From: Herbaspirillum sp. SJZ107
GTDB lineage: Bacteria; Pseudomonadota; Gammaproteobacteria; Burkholderiales; Burkholderiaceae_D
DNA length: 64,000 bases
Assembly: GCF_006715485.1 (NCBI RefSeq)
Contig: NZ_VFNH01000006.1
Span: forward strand, 124,001-188,000
Reading direction: 5' to 3'
Within the stretch, counting starts at the first letter, position 1; each line of letters opens with the position of its first letter. The position numbers and the translations under genes are program-made. The notes beneath the pieces are model-generated. The model was not told the DNA's origin and ran no database searches. It saw nothing but the letters and a program-made list of their open reading frames with translations. This document shows positions 42,350-52,300 of this stretch, one piece after another.

Positions 42350-42387
42350 CTTAGCGCCCGATTTTTTCCGTTTTCCCTGTTCGCCCC
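42350..42387. repeat. Right terminal inverted repeat of the Tn3-family transposon
   Basis: Starting at CTTAGCGCCCG (42350) and ending CGCCCC, this 38-bp end is the inverse of the left end at 32739 with three mismatches (35 of 38). It follows the tnpA stop by six bases, as in Tn21-type elements. Confidence 0.9.
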
Positions 42388-42412
42388 CTGTAGCGACCTC
42401 AGAGTCAAGGAA
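42388..42412 (-). promoter_or_regulatory. Decapitated MerR-type promoter at the transposon edge
   Basis: Read on the minus strand, TTGACTCTGAGGTCGCTACA follows from 42408 leftwards and runs into the transposon's GGGG end. TTGACT plus a CTG...CAG dyad is the left part of a MerR-family-activated promoter such as those for Pb or Cd ATPases. The -10 element would lie inside the transposon end, so the promoter was cut and its gene is no longer attached. The interpretation depends on a short sequence. Confidence 0.45.
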
Positions 42413-42534
42413 AATCGGCGAAGTTATGAAGATTGTTGGCTCGGCGAAATTTTGCTAGGGGCAAGGAATGTTTAGCGCAGTGGGCGGAAGTCCACTCCGG
42501 GCATCTTGGGTGTGCTTGTGTATAATCGCTTTGT

Positions 42535-42891
42535 ATGAAACGCCTTTTACTCATCCTGCTGATGGCATTGATACCGCTTCACACTACGTGGGCAGCGGTG
42601 GCAGGCGTGCGTGAACTGGCTGAGTTCAGCACTGCATCGTCCCCAGCGCTGAGTGCCTCGACGGCGTCTGAGTTACCTGCGTCATTCACGGGTGAGGATA
42701 GCAAGTACAAGATGGGCTGCTGTGCCGGATGCCACGTGTTCTGTCACTTTGCCGCACCGCTTCCGGTGAGCACGCTCGGTGTCGCACCTTCGCCTGCTCA
42801 GGTATCGATACTCCTCCCATCGACGTTCCTCGAGTATCGATCATACATTCCAGACGGGCCAATCCGGCCCCAGTGGCGTCACGTCAGCTGA
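42535..42891 (+). CDS. CzcI-like exported small protein, third copy
   Basis: A 118-residue protein with signal peptide (RLLLILLMALIPLHTTWAAV), a cysteine cluster MGCCAGCHVFCHFA, and a C-terminus SYIPDGPIRPQW that matches the PERPQW ending of the copies at 25280 and 28416. It heads the second metal cluster on the plus strand. A TATAAT at 42521-42526 lies only eight bases before the ATG, so transcripts may be leaderless or nearly so. Metal binding by Cys/His is likely but not shown. Confidence 0.7.
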   Translation: MKRLLLILLMALIPLHTTWAAVAGVRELAEFSTASSPALSASTASELPASFTGEDSKYKMGCCAGCHVFCHFAAPLPVSTLGVAPSPAQVSILLPSTFLEYRSYIPDGPIRPQWRHVS

Positions 42892-43064
42892 GCTGACGGC
42901 GTGCCTTCTTCTACGCTCTTTCAAGGCTCGTGCGAGAGATCTCGCTGACCTAGTCGTTTTAATTCCTTGCTAGGTACCGTCAGGTTGTCACCATGCGTGA
43001 CATCACCTGTACTGCCGTGCGTTTGTACATGACGCACGGTGGAACGCCGATCGATGAAGGAACA

Positions 43065-43421
43065 ATGATGACAAACATAACAATTCACGCCCTTGGACTG
43101 GTTACGCTGATTGGTTTGGCGGGGTGTGCTGATCCACGACTGGGGCCAAACAGTAAAACCGGGTGGGTAACCGAGTTTTATACTGTGGAGAAACTGCAGC
43201 AAGATCGCCCCAAGTGTCTTGCCGGGCTCAGCGCCGAGCAAATAGCAGAAAACCGATATGCCGAAATTTCGGTGTCTCACTTTCGCTCTTATCGATATGT
43301 AAGTGCGTTGGTCCCTGCTTCGATAAAACTCCATGTCCACGACAAGGTCGAGATCTCACCGCCATTCTGCAAGGATGGCACGGTGCCACAAGTAATCCAG
43401 ATATTGAAGCCCGCTTCGTGA
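43065..43421 (+). CDS. Small putative lipoprotein
   Basis: A 118-residue protein with a lipoprotein signal: hydrophobic stretch ITIHALGLVTLIGLAGCADP with the lipobox LAGC. The mature part has CLAGLSAEQIAENRYAE and SPPFCKDGTVPQV, with a possible disulfide. AAGGA precedes the ATG pair at 43065/43068. No family is recognised. It lies between the CzcI-like gene and the exchanger gene, in the same direction, and is probably a periplasmic accessory protein of unknown role. Confidence 0.6.
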   Translation: MMTNITIHALGLVTLIGLAGCADPRLGPNSKTGWVTEFYTVEKLQQDRPKCLAGLSAEQIAENRYAEISVSHFRSYRYVSALVPASIKLHVHDKVEISPPFCKDGTVPQVIQILKPAS

Positions 43422-43521
43422 ACGGTCGCAGCATCAGTTACTTCGGCAACGCCGACGAGTCTGGTCAGGCACTTACCAAATTGTGTCGTTACCCCGCATG
43501 TGGCAAGACAGGAGTTCACAG

Positions 43522-44760
43522 ATGAAACGATTTTTGATGCTTGTTGGCATCGCGTTCGCCGCTATTGTTCCCGCGCTTTTCGTCCGAATGACAGGGTGGA
43601 AGCTGTCACCTCTTGCTGCTGCCTCGACTTTCGGTATTGCAGTGGTAGCCGCCGGGTTCATGCTCTCGTGGGGAGCGGAGACGGCTGAGAAGCACATTTC
43701 CCAAGGCTTGATTCTCGCGGCAGTTGCTCTGGTCACCGTGTTGCCCGAATACGCTGTCGATATGTACTACGCGTTTCAGGCGGGTAAAGCTCCAGAGTCC
43801 AGTTACGTCCATTATGCTGCCGCCAATATGACCGGGGCCAATCGCATGCTCGTCGGTCTTGCCTGGCCTACGATCATGTTGCTGCACTGGTGGCGTAATC
43901 GAGAGCGGCACATCGTGCTCGGCTCCGCGAACAGGCTCGAAATTGGTTTCCTGCTGCTCGCAAGCGTGTATGGATTTGTAATCCTTTTCAAAAACCGGAT
44001 CGATCTGATCGATTTTGCCGTCTTGTTCGCCGTGTTCGCATGCTATATATGGCAGGTGGGCCGCATTCCAAAAGCAGAGAACAGCGAAGCGGCCGAAGAG
44101 GATGAGGAGCCAGGACCCGCCGCTGCGCTGTCGGCACTGCCGCTTTGCGCCCAGTGGGCCTGGATGGCAGGCCTCGGGTTGTTCGCGGCATTCGCCATCC
44201 TGATGTCAGCTGAACCCTTCGCCGAAGCTATTGTCGCATCCGGACGGCAAATCGGCATCGACGAGTTTTTGCTCATTCAATGGATCGCGCCGATCGCCAG
44301 TGAGGCCCCATCGATTTCAATCGCCATCCTCTTTGTGCTTTCCCGACGTGCTGCCAATGCGCTGACAACCATGATCAGCGACAAAATTAATCAGTGGACC
44401 CTCTTGGTTGGGATGCTTCCCCTTGCTATGAGCTTCGGTGCCGGCGATGTCATCGGGTTGCGCCTGGACGGGCGACAGCACGAGGAGTTTTTCTTGACCG
44501 CTGCGCAGTCAATTTTTGCGCTTTCACTGCTTTTACGCCTTCGCTTCTCGCTATGGAGCGGGATGGTTCTGATCCTGCTGTTTGCCGCTCAGATTGCGAT
44601 CGCGTTCGTGTTTCAGCACGACGAAGGAAAGGTTATCGCTTCATTGACCATATTGGCCTGGGTATATCTAGGCTTGTCTGTCCCCTTATTCCTTAAGCAA
44701 CTTCCTGGTCTCGCTTCAGTGATCAGATCAGTTGTCCGCGGTCCCGCCCCCATCCAATAA
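43522..44760 (+). CDS. Na+/Ca2+-exchanger-family (CaCA) membrane protein
   Basis: The 412-residue protein has the two inverted alpha-repeats of cation/Ca2+ exchangers: GLILAAVALVTVLPEYAVDM with AANMTGANRML, and FLLIQWIAPIASEAPSISIA with ANALTTMISDKIN. Acidic residues in each repeat bind the cation; an acidic cytoplasmic loop (ENSEAAEEDEEPG) separates the halves. ATG 43522 follows AGGAG. It sits just before the PbrT-like gene with 23 bases between them. Its ion is not known; Ca2+ or a heavy cation such as Pb2+ are both possible. Confidence 0.85.
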   Translation: MKRFLMLVGIAFAAIVPALFVRMTGWKLSPLAAASTFGIAVVAAGFMLSWGAETAEKHISQGLILAAVALVTVLPEYAVDMYYAFQAGKAPESSYVHYAAANMTGANRMLVGLAWPTIMLLHWWRNRERHIVLGSANRLEIGFLLLASVYGFVILFKNRIDLIDFAVLFAVFACYIWQVGRIPKAENSEAAEEDEEPGPAAALSALPLCAQWAWMAGLGLFAAFAILMSAEPFAEAIVASGRQIGIDEFLLIQWIAPIASEAPSISIAILFVLSRRAANALTTMISDKINQWTLLVGMLPLAMSFGAGDVIGLRLDGRQHEEFFLTAAQSIFALSLLLRLRFSLWSGMVLILLFAAQIAIAFVFQHDEGKVIASLTILAWVYLGLSVPLFLKQLPGLASVIRSVVRGPAPIQ

Positions 44761-44783
44761 GCAGCAATTTTTTCGTAAATTTT

Positions 44784-46715
44784 ATGTACTTGATTCGTAA
44801 TTTTGTTATTGCCGTCTCCTGGCTGTTCTTATCCGTTTCGATGGCCAATGCCGACGAACAGTCGACACAGACGAAGGCCAAGCAGATCTGGCAACTACTG
44901 GACTATCTAGCCGTCGACTATAGAAAGGCGGTTAAGGATGGCACGGTTTCGAGCGCCGCCGAGTATGCCGAGATGCAGGAGTTCGCCACTGCCGCCGAGC
45001 GCCAACTAGGTGAATTGGCTCCGCCACCGTCGCAGGATCTGGTTGCCAATGCTCATAAGCTTCGACTCGCTATTGACCAGAAAGCAAGTGCCGAGGTGGT
45101 TTCGGCGCAAGCACGCGCCTTAGCCGCTGCTCTCGTCACAATCTATCCAATCCCAATGGCCCCGGTTCGGCTGCCCGACCTGAAGCGTGGCGCAGAACTG
45201 TATCAGTCGAACTGTGCGGCATGTCATGGCGTGTCTGGCCGTTCCGACGGGCCGCTGTCAGTGACACTGAGTCCACCGCCGATTGTCCTCGCCGACCATA
45301 CGAGGGCGCGGGAACGAAGTGTCTTCGCACTACAGCAGATCATCACGCATGGGGTGCAAGGTACGTCCATGCCCAGTTTTGCCCAACTGTCCGATGACGA
45401 CCGATGGGCACTCGCCTACTTCGCTTCATCACTTTCGTACAGCGACAACGACCGCCAGGCCGGTGCAGCGCTTTGGGCGTCGCGCCCGAATCTACACGCC
45501 GCCGTGCCGGATTTAGCCAAGCTAAGCCAACTCTCCGAAGCGAACCTCGTGTCGACCGTTGGCGCTGACGTGGCTCGCCCGCTAGTAGCGTACCTGCGGT
45601 CAACCCCGGCGTCGGCAGGCGCCGCTACCGTAGACACCTTGCCATTGGCGAAGGCGAAGCTGCGAGAGAGCGTGGCGGCTATCGACAAAGGCGATATGCA
45701 AGGCGCATCGCGGCTGGCACTGTCTGCCTATCTCGATGGATTCGAGCCGGTAGAACCTGCACTTGCGGCAAAGGATGAATCTTTGTTCAACCACATCGAA
45801 ACGACGATGGGCGCGTTTCGAAGCGCTATCACGTCGGGAAAACCAGCCGAAGCGCGGGTTATCGAGCAGCGCCTTCAGGACCTGTTGACCGAAGCCCAGG
45901 CGGCGCTTGGCGGAGCCAGCGATCCACTCTCGACCTTCATCGGTGCACTGACGATCCTGCTGCGGGAGGGCATAGAAGCGTTGCTGGTGGTAGTTGCAAT
46001 GATCGCTTTCCTGAAGAAGGCTGATCGTCGCGATGTTCTGCCGTACATTCACGCGGGCTGGGTCGCCGCATTGACTGCCGGCGCCGCGACCTGGGGAGTG
46101 GCCACCTATCTTGTAGATGTGTCTGGCGCCAGCCGCGAAATGACAGAGGGCTTCTCCGCCGTGTTTGCCGCTATTGTCCTGCTCACGGTGGGAATCTGGA
46201 TGCACCAGAAGAGTCTTGCCGGCCGCTGGCAGGCGTATGTGCGCGACAAGCTATCTTCGGCACTGACAAAGAGCTCGGCATTAATGCTGTTTACCTTGTC
46301 TTTTGTGACCGTCTATCGTGAAGTCTTCGAAACAGTACTGTTCTACGCGGCTCTGTGGAGCGATGGGAACGGTCCGTACATGCTCGCAGGTCTGGGGTGC
46401 GGAATCGCGATTTTAAGCGCGATCGCAGTCGTCCTGCTGCGGTCGTCTGCGCGTCTGCCGATAAGCCAGTTCTTCGCATTCAGCTCAGCCCTGGTTGCGG
46501 TGCTCGCCACGGTATTGATCGGAAAGGGAGTGGCCGCTCTGCAAAAAGTGGGGATATTCGAGAACACGGCGGTTAGCGCTCCGCACATCGAGATTCTTGG
46601 TATTTACCCGTCTTTGCAGACCTTGACAGCCCAACTGCTGCTCGTCGCCGTCGTAATTATTTCCGTTACATACAATCTGCGCTCTAGAAAAAACTTGAAC
46701 GCAGAAAGTGCTTGA
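44784..46715 (+). CDS. pbrT: PbrT-like cytochrome c / FTR1-type metal permease
   Basis: The 643-residue protein starts with a signal peptide (SWLFLSVSMANA), has a cytochrome c motif CAACH (residues 144-148) and ends with an FTR1-type permease: LREGIEAL (REGIE 394-398) and YREVFETV (REVFE 512-516) hold the glutamates that bind Fe3+ in the Ftr family. This fusion is PbrT, described as a Pb2+ uptake protein in Cupriavidus, and the name is used on architecture. There is no good Shine-Dalgarno before ATG 44784. It follows the exchanger gene and precedes the second czcCBA-type operon. Confidence 0.85.
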   Translation: MYLIRNFVIAVSWLFLSVSMANADEQSTQTKAKQIWQLLDYLAVDYRKAVKDGTVSSAAEYAEMQEFATAAERQLGELAPPPSQDLVANAHKLRLAIDQKASAEVVSAQARALAAALVTIYPIPMAPVRLPDLKRGAELYQSNCAACHGVSGRSDGPLSVTLSPPPIVLADHTRARERSVFALQQIITHGVQGTSMPSFAQLSDDDRWALAYFASSLSYSDNDRQAGAALWASRPNLHAAVPDLAKLSQLSEANLVSTVGADVARPLVAYLRSTPASAGAATVDTLPLAKAKLRESVAAIDKGDMQGASRLALSAYLDGFEPVEPALAAKDESLFNHIETTMGAFRSAITSGKPAEARVIEQRLQDLLTEAQAALGGASDPLSTFIGALTILLREGIEALLVVVAMIAFLKKADRRDVLPYIHAGWVAALTAGAATWGVATYLVDVSGASREMTEGFSAVFAAIVLLTVGIWMHQKSLAGRWQAYVRDKLSSALTKSSALMLFTLSFVTVYREVFETVLFYAALWSDGNGPYMLAGLGCGIAILSAIAVVLLRSSARLPISQFFAFSSALVAVLATVLIGKGVAALQKVGIFENTAVSAPHIEILGIYPSLQTLTAQLLLVAVVIISVTYNLRSRKNLNAESA

Positions 46716-46771
46716 CCCTCCAGTAACTGCAGAGTTTATAAATAGCGAATATCCGTACGTAAAGGTTCTGC

Positions 46772-48046
46772 ATGGCGAACTGCTCTCATAACATATCGAA
46801 ATTCCTCTTCATAGCGATACTATCCAATGTCTTGTCGACGGCACAGCCGCTTCATGCTGAAACAGTATTTGCGACTGGACAGGCATTCACATTGCGGGAA
46901 GCTGTTGCACGCGCTCAGGAAAGTGCACCTGGGGTTCAGGGCGCCAAGGCCGCGGTCGATAGTGCCGACGCTGCAGTGCAGGCCGCACGATTGCTTCCAA
47001 ACCCGACATTATCCGTGGAAGCTGAAAACATTCTTGGCACAGGTCGTTATGCACGGTTCGGCGGAAGCGAAACGACCTACTCTGTCGCGATGCCGCTGGA
47101 ACTTGGCGGGAAACGTAGTTCCCGCACTCGGGTCGCACAAGCCGAGCAGTCGGCGGCACAAATTGGTGTTGCCGTCGCCAAAGCAGACCTGACGTTAAAA
47201 ATAACCCAGGCGTTCATTGCCGTCGCGGCAAGCGAACGGCGTCTCAGGATAGCGGATCAACGGCGGGAACTGGCAGTGCAGACTGAACGCGTCGCACACC
47301 TTCGCGTTGGTGCCGGCAAGGTCTCCCCTATCGACGAACAGAGAGCGTCCGCCCAGCGTCTCAGAGCGGATGTCGACGCAGGTCGTGCCGCGCGTGCGAC
47401 AGAAGTGGCGCGAGCAAACCTGGCCCGATTAATCGGGGCAACACAACCATTGGCAATCGTGGCGCCGTGGTTCGACGATACGAGTGCAGAAGCCGGGATC
47501 GATGCGCCAGAAAGCTCGCTGTCACGCGCGGCCGCCGAGGCCCAGGTGGCGGCTGCCCGTGCGCGCGTAGATAGCGCGCGTCGCGCCCGCATCCCAGACC
47601 TGACCGTCAGCGCAGGTACGCGCCGGATAAAGGAAACAAGCGACACCGCAGCAGTCGTCGCGCTATCGATTCCACTTCCCCTGTTCAACCGGGGCGATGC
47701 AGAGGTGGCCCGTGCGAGGGCCGAACTGGACAAGGCGGAAGCAGAACGCAACGCTGCCGCACTAGACCTCGCTGAAGCCCTTGCATCTGCCCGGGCCGAC
47801 GTCACTGACGCTAGGGCGAGCGCCATATCTGCGAGCGGTCCCGAGCTAGCTGCGGCCCAGGAGGCGGCGCGTATCGCGCGTATCGGCTACGCCGAGGGCA
47901 AGTTTTCGCAACTCGATCTGATTGAGGCCGAACGCTCTCTGTCACAGACGCAGGAAGCTGCCATCGACGCCTTGGCCACGTTTCACGACGCCCGCGCTCG
48001 TCTGGCGCGACTGCTCGGACACCTCGACCCAATTTATAAGGACTGA
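46772..48046 (+). CDS. Outer-membrane factor of a second CzcCBA/Cnr-type system
   Basis: The 424-residue TolC-fold lipid-facing channel has a signal segment (FLFIAILSNVLSTAQPLHA) and the CzcC-like core LREAVARAQESAPGVQGAKA, MPLELGGKRSSRTRVAQAEQ and ALSIPLPLFNRGDAEVARAR. It is only distantly similar to CzcC at 23851. Its stop is four bases before the adaptor start. The naming czcC2 or cnrC cannot be decided from sequence alone. Confidence 0.88.
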   Translation: MANCSHNISKFLFIAILSNVLSTAQPLHAETVFATGQAFTLREAVARAQESAPGVQGAKAAVDSADAAVQAARLLPNPTLSVEAENILGTGRYARFGGSETTYSVAMPLELGGKRSSRTRVAQAEQSAAQIGVAVAKADLTLKITQAFIAVAASERRLRIADQRRELAVQTERVAHLRVGAGKVSPIDEQRASAQRLRADVDAGRAARATEVARANLARLIGATQPLAIVAPWFDDTSAEAGIDAPESSLSRAAAEAQVAAARARVDSARRARIPDLTVSAGTRRIKETSDTAAVVALSIPLPLFNRGDAEVARARAELDKAEAERNAAALDLAEALASARADVTDARASAISASGPELAAAQEAARIARIGYAEGKFSQLDLIEAERSLSQTQEAAIDALATFHDARARLARLLGHLDPIYKD

Positions 48047-48049
48047 TTG

Positions 48050-49273
48050 ATGCCCAAGTTTTACCGTCCCCTCATCTACGCGTGCTTGTTATGGCTGGCA
48101 GCGTGCTCCAAATCACCGCAGGCTGGCAGGGAACCAGCTGCCGAACAACCGCATGTGGAACACACGGGCGAACAGCGCAAGAATGACAAAACTGAAGAGG
48201 CAGAGAAACGGGAGTCGGCTGAGAAAGGTGAAGCCTCCGAGAAGGGTAAAGCCGACACCATTCGCATGACGAATGCACAACTTGTCGCATCGAGCATCGA
48301 GGTAGCACCAGTACGTCAGATCGCCACCGACTCGGTCGAAGCGCCAGGGATGATCGATGCGAGTCCTTCACGCTCCGAAGTGGTTGCGGTCGCCGTTGGT
48401 GGTCGGATTACCGCCCTGCACCGTAATTTAGGAGAGCCAGTAAATCGTGGTGATGTGCTCGCGGTCGTCGAAAGTGGCGAGGCGGCTCAGCTGAGAGCGG
48501 ATTTGGAAGCGGCACGGCGAGACCGCGAACTCGCGCGGGGCACCTTGCAGCGCGAAGAGCGGCTGTTCAAAGAAAAAGTGTCAGCCGAACAAGACTATAT
48601 CGCTGCCAAGGCTGCCGCAGCTGAAGGGCAGACACGTTACCGGCTCGCCGAGCAGCGACTGGCTGCTGCCGGAGGCAGCGGGAGTGGCCCCTTGAACCGT
48701 CTTGTGGTGCGCTCCCCCATCAAAGGCTACGTGGTTGCGCGCCAAGCGGTATTGGGCAACGTCGTTGGACCCAACACTGAGCTTTTCCGTATCGCCGACT
48801 TGTCCGAAGTGTCGGTCGCGCTGGCTTTGGCCCCCGAGGATGCCAGTCGTGTGCATGTGGGCGCCGCGGTGGACGTCTCCACGCCGACCCGCAATGGCAC
48901 TGCACATATCGCCTTCGTATCGCGGGTGATCGACGCAAACACGCGTCAGGTGCAGGCCTTGGCGACCCTGCCGAATGCCCAAGGTCTCTGGCGGGTGGGT
49001 GAAACAGTTCGCGCTGCCGTCCTGCTGGAGCATCCGAACGGAAAGACTGTCCTGGCTGTCCCTCAGAACGCGCTGCAGACGGTCGAGGACAAGCCTTCCG
49101 TCTTCGTTCGTACGAATGACGGCTTTGCAGTCAGGCCTGTCACGCTCGGCCCGTCCAATGGCAATTATGTCACGGTCGTCTCTGGCTTGACGGGTGACGA
49201 GCGCGTCGCCGTGACCAACAGCTATGTACTGAAAGCCGAGCTGGGCAAAGGCGAAGGTGGTGATGATGATTAA
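48050..49273 (+). CDS. Lipoprotein periplasmic adaptor of the second RND system
   Basis: The 407-residue adaptor differs from CzcB at 22622 in being a lipoprotein: YACLLWLAACSKSPQ has lipobox LAAC. A Lys/Glu-rich linker (EKRESAEKGEASEKG) follows, then the barrel-sandwich, a coiled coil (EAARRDRELARGTLQREERL) and a barrel domain ending GEGGDDD. AAGGAC lies before ATG 48050. It connects the permease at 49310 to the channel at 46772. Confidence 0.88.
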   Translation: MPKFYRPLIYACLLWLAACSKSPQAGREPAAEQPHVEHTGEQRKNDKTEEAEKRESAEKGEASEKGKADTIRMTNAQLVASSIEVAPVRQIATDSVEAPGMIDASPSRSEVVAVAVGGRITALHRNLGEPVNRGDVLAVVESGEAAQLRADLEAARRDRELARGTLQREERLFKEKVSAEQDYIAAKAAAAEGQTRYRLAEQRLAAAGGSGSGPLNRLVVRSPIKGYVVARQAVLGNVVGPNTELFRIADLSEVSVALALAPEDASRVHVGAAVDVSTPTRNGTAHIAFVSRVIDANTRQVQALATLPNAQGLWRVGETVRAAVLLEHPNGKTVLAVPQNALQTVEDKPSVFVRTNDGFAVRPVTLGPSNGNYVTVVSGLTGDERVAVTNSYVLKAELGKGEGGDDD

Positions 49274-49309
49274 CATGACGCTTCCACGGATGCGAGGACG
49301 GGGCCTGAA

Positions 49310-52300
49310 ATGATTGCTCGCATCGTCACCTTCGCGGTAGCCCGTCGTTGGCTGGTACTGTTCACAAGCTTGTTGGCGGCCCTGGCCGGTGCCGTCGCTC
49401 TGTCGCGCCTTCCCATCGACGCCGTGCCCGACATTACCAACGTCCAGGTACAAATCAATACGTCGGCTCCCGCCTTGTCACCGGCCGACGTCGAGCGGCA
49501 AGTAACTTTTCCTATCGAGACAGCGTTGGCAGGAATTCCGGGGCTGCAATCCACGCGTTCGCTGACCCGGCACGGTTTTGCTCAGGTCACGGCTGTGTTC
49601 TCGGAAGACACGGATATTTACTTCGCCCGCCAGCAGGTGGCTGAGCGCCTGCGCTCCGCCGAACGCGATCTGCCTACAGGTGTCGCTCCTGCCATGGGGC
49701 CTGTCGCCACCGGTCTGGGCGACGTTTACATGTGGACAGTGGAGTTTTCCGGCCGACACGAATCCGGGGCGAAGACCGGCCTGCAACCGGACGGCAGCTA
49801 CGTGACGCCAGAAGGCACCCGGCTGCATAACGAGGTCGAGAAAACGACGTATCTGCGTACGATCCAGGACTGGATCGTAGCACCGCAGCTCAAGACAACG
49901 AAAGGGCTTGCCGGTATCGATGTCCTGGGGGGATACGTCAAGCAGTACGTGGTCATGCCCGATCCGCAACGACTCGCGGCGGCAGGCTTGACCATGACCG
50001 CCCTGGCCGAGGGGCTGGAACGCAACAATACCAGCGCAGGCGCCGGAATCGTTGAACGTAACGGTGAAGCGCTCACGGTGCGGGCCGATGCACGCGTCAC
50101 CACGGTGGACGATCTCAGCAAGATCGTCGTCGCCACGCGTAACGGCACACCTATCCTCGTTTCGCAAGTCGCACAGGTTACCGTTGGCCATGCAGTGCGC
50201 TTTGGTTCTGCGTCGGAGTCCGGCCACGAAGTCGTACTCGGTACCGCCGTCATGCGGATAGGAGAAAATAGCCGGACCGTTGCCGCCGCGGTCGATGCAC
50301 GATTGAAGGAAATTGCCCGCTCGTTACCAGCTGACGTTATCGTCAAGCCGGTACTCGATCGAACCCGGCTCGTCGACGCAACGATCCACACTGTCGCCAA
50401 AAACCTGATAGAAGGTGCGCTGCTGGTCATTGTGGTGCTGTTCGCACTGCTCGGCAATATCCGGGCCGCGCTGATCGCGGCTGCGGTCATTCCCATAACG
50501 ATGTTGCTGACCTCGGCCGGCATGCTGCGGGCCGGCGTGACCGCAAATCTCATGAGCCTCGGTGCGCTCGACTTCGGGCTGATTGTTGATGGCGCCGTGA
50601 TCATCGTCGAGAATGCCTTGCGACGTCTCGCTGATCGGCAGCACGACGCCGGCCGCGTACTGACCAAGGCTGAACGCCTTGAAGTGGTAGCGACCGCCGC
50701 GCGGGAGATGATCCGGCCTAGTGTCTATGGTCAGGGCATCATCATGCTGGTGTATGTTCCCCTGCTGACGTTCCAAGGGGTCGAAGGAAGGATGTTTATG
50801 CCGATGGCCGTAACGGTCATTCTGGCGCTCGCGTTCGCATTCGTCCTGTCGCTGACCTTTGTGCCTGCAATGATCGCCCTCTGGCTGTCGAAACACGTCG
50901 AGGAACAGGAGAACCGGTTCGTGGCGGGAACGACAAGGCGCTACGCCACCTGGCTCGACCGTGCCGTGGCACGGCCAAAGCTGACAGGTGGCATCGGTGT
51001 TGGCGCCCTGGGTCTGGCACTGCTGCTGTTTACGACGCTGGGCCAGGAATTCCTGCCAACACTCGACGAAAAAGACGTTCTGCTGCAAGCCTGGCGTATT
51101 CCGGGAACCTCGGTGGACCAAAGCCAGTCGATGCAGTTCGCGATCGAGAAAGCCGTGGCGAAGCTTCCAGAGGTCAAACTGGTCTTTTCCCGCACCGGCA
51201 CCGCCGAACTCGCGTCCGACCCCATGCCGCCCAACGGTACCGATACCTTCATCATCCTGAAAGAGCGCTCCGAGTGGCCAGAACCAGGCATGTCGAAAGC
51301 CGAGGTGGTCGAGAAGATTGAGCGCGCTGTCGCCGTTCTTCCCGGTCAAACGTATGAGCTGACACAGCCTATCCAGATGCGTTTCAACGAGTTGCTGGCC
51401 GGCGTTCGAGGAGACATCGCGGTCAAGGTCTACGGTGACGACTTCACGACGATGACCCAGACGGCCGAACGGATTGCCGCCCAGTTGCGTGAGACCGAGG
51501 GAGCGGCCGATGTGCGGGTCGAACAGGTGGCAGGACTTCCCCTTCTCGATGCAAGGCTCGACCGGGACGCCATGGCCCGTGTCGGACTGACGGCCCAGGA
51601 TGTGTACGGCACACTGGCTGCGGCGCTCGCCGGACAGGAAGCAGGTATCGTGTATGAAGGCGATCGCCGCTTCGAGGTCGTCGTGAAACTTCCCGATGCG
51701 GTAAGGCAGGACATCAACGGTCTGCGGCAATTGCCTGTTCCTACCCCGGCGGGCGGCTTCGTCCCCTTGGGGTCGGTGGCTTCGCTGGTTGCAGCCAAGG
51801 GACCCAATCAGATCAGCCGCGAGAACGGCAAGCGCCGCGTGGTTGTGCAAGCCAACGTTCGCGGTCGTGACATCGCCGGCGTGGTGCAGGAAGCGCAGGC
51901 GCGCATCGCGTCGCAGGTGCGGTTACCGGCCGGTACCTGGCTCGAATGGGGTGGCCAGTTCGAGAACCTGGAGCGCGCACGATCCCGCCTCGCGATCGTC
52001 GTGCCGCTTTGTTTCGTCTTGATCCTGTCGCTGTTGTACTCGGCGGTGGGCTCCTGGCGCAAGACCGCGATCATTTTCACTGGAGTACCGTTGGCCCTGG
52101 TCGGCGGTGTGGCTGCCCTATGGCTGCGTGGACTTCCGTTCTCTATCACTGCGGCCGTGGGTTTCATTGCCCTGTCGGGTGTGGCAGTGCTCAACGGCTT
52201 GGTGATGGTGAGCGCGATCGACGATCTCGCGACACGCATGCCTTGGGAGCGCGCAGTACGCGAAGGCGCGGTGCGGCGCCTGCGTCCGGTCATGATGACT

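Larger units (their letters stand above)
32739..42387. mobile_element. Tn3-family (Tn21-type) transposon carrying a BigR/persulfide operon
   Basis: A 9649-bp element bounded by 38-bp inverted repeats that begin GGGG and end CGCTAAG, with 35 of 38 positions matching. At the right end are tnpR (38724) and tnpA (39378), with a resolution site upstream of tnpR, the Tn21 order. The cargo is a split tlpA-like gene, a DUF442 gene, a persulfide dioxygenase, bigR, two YeeE/YedE genes and a TauE gene. The cargo is divided by an IS3-family insertion. No 5-bp target duplication is visible at the outer ends. Confidence 0.85.

Noticed and set aside
50324..51850. A 508-codon minus-strand open frame
   Set aside because: It is antisense to the second RND permease; composition is typical of shadow frames (many His, Gln and Arg), with no motif or ribosome-binding site.
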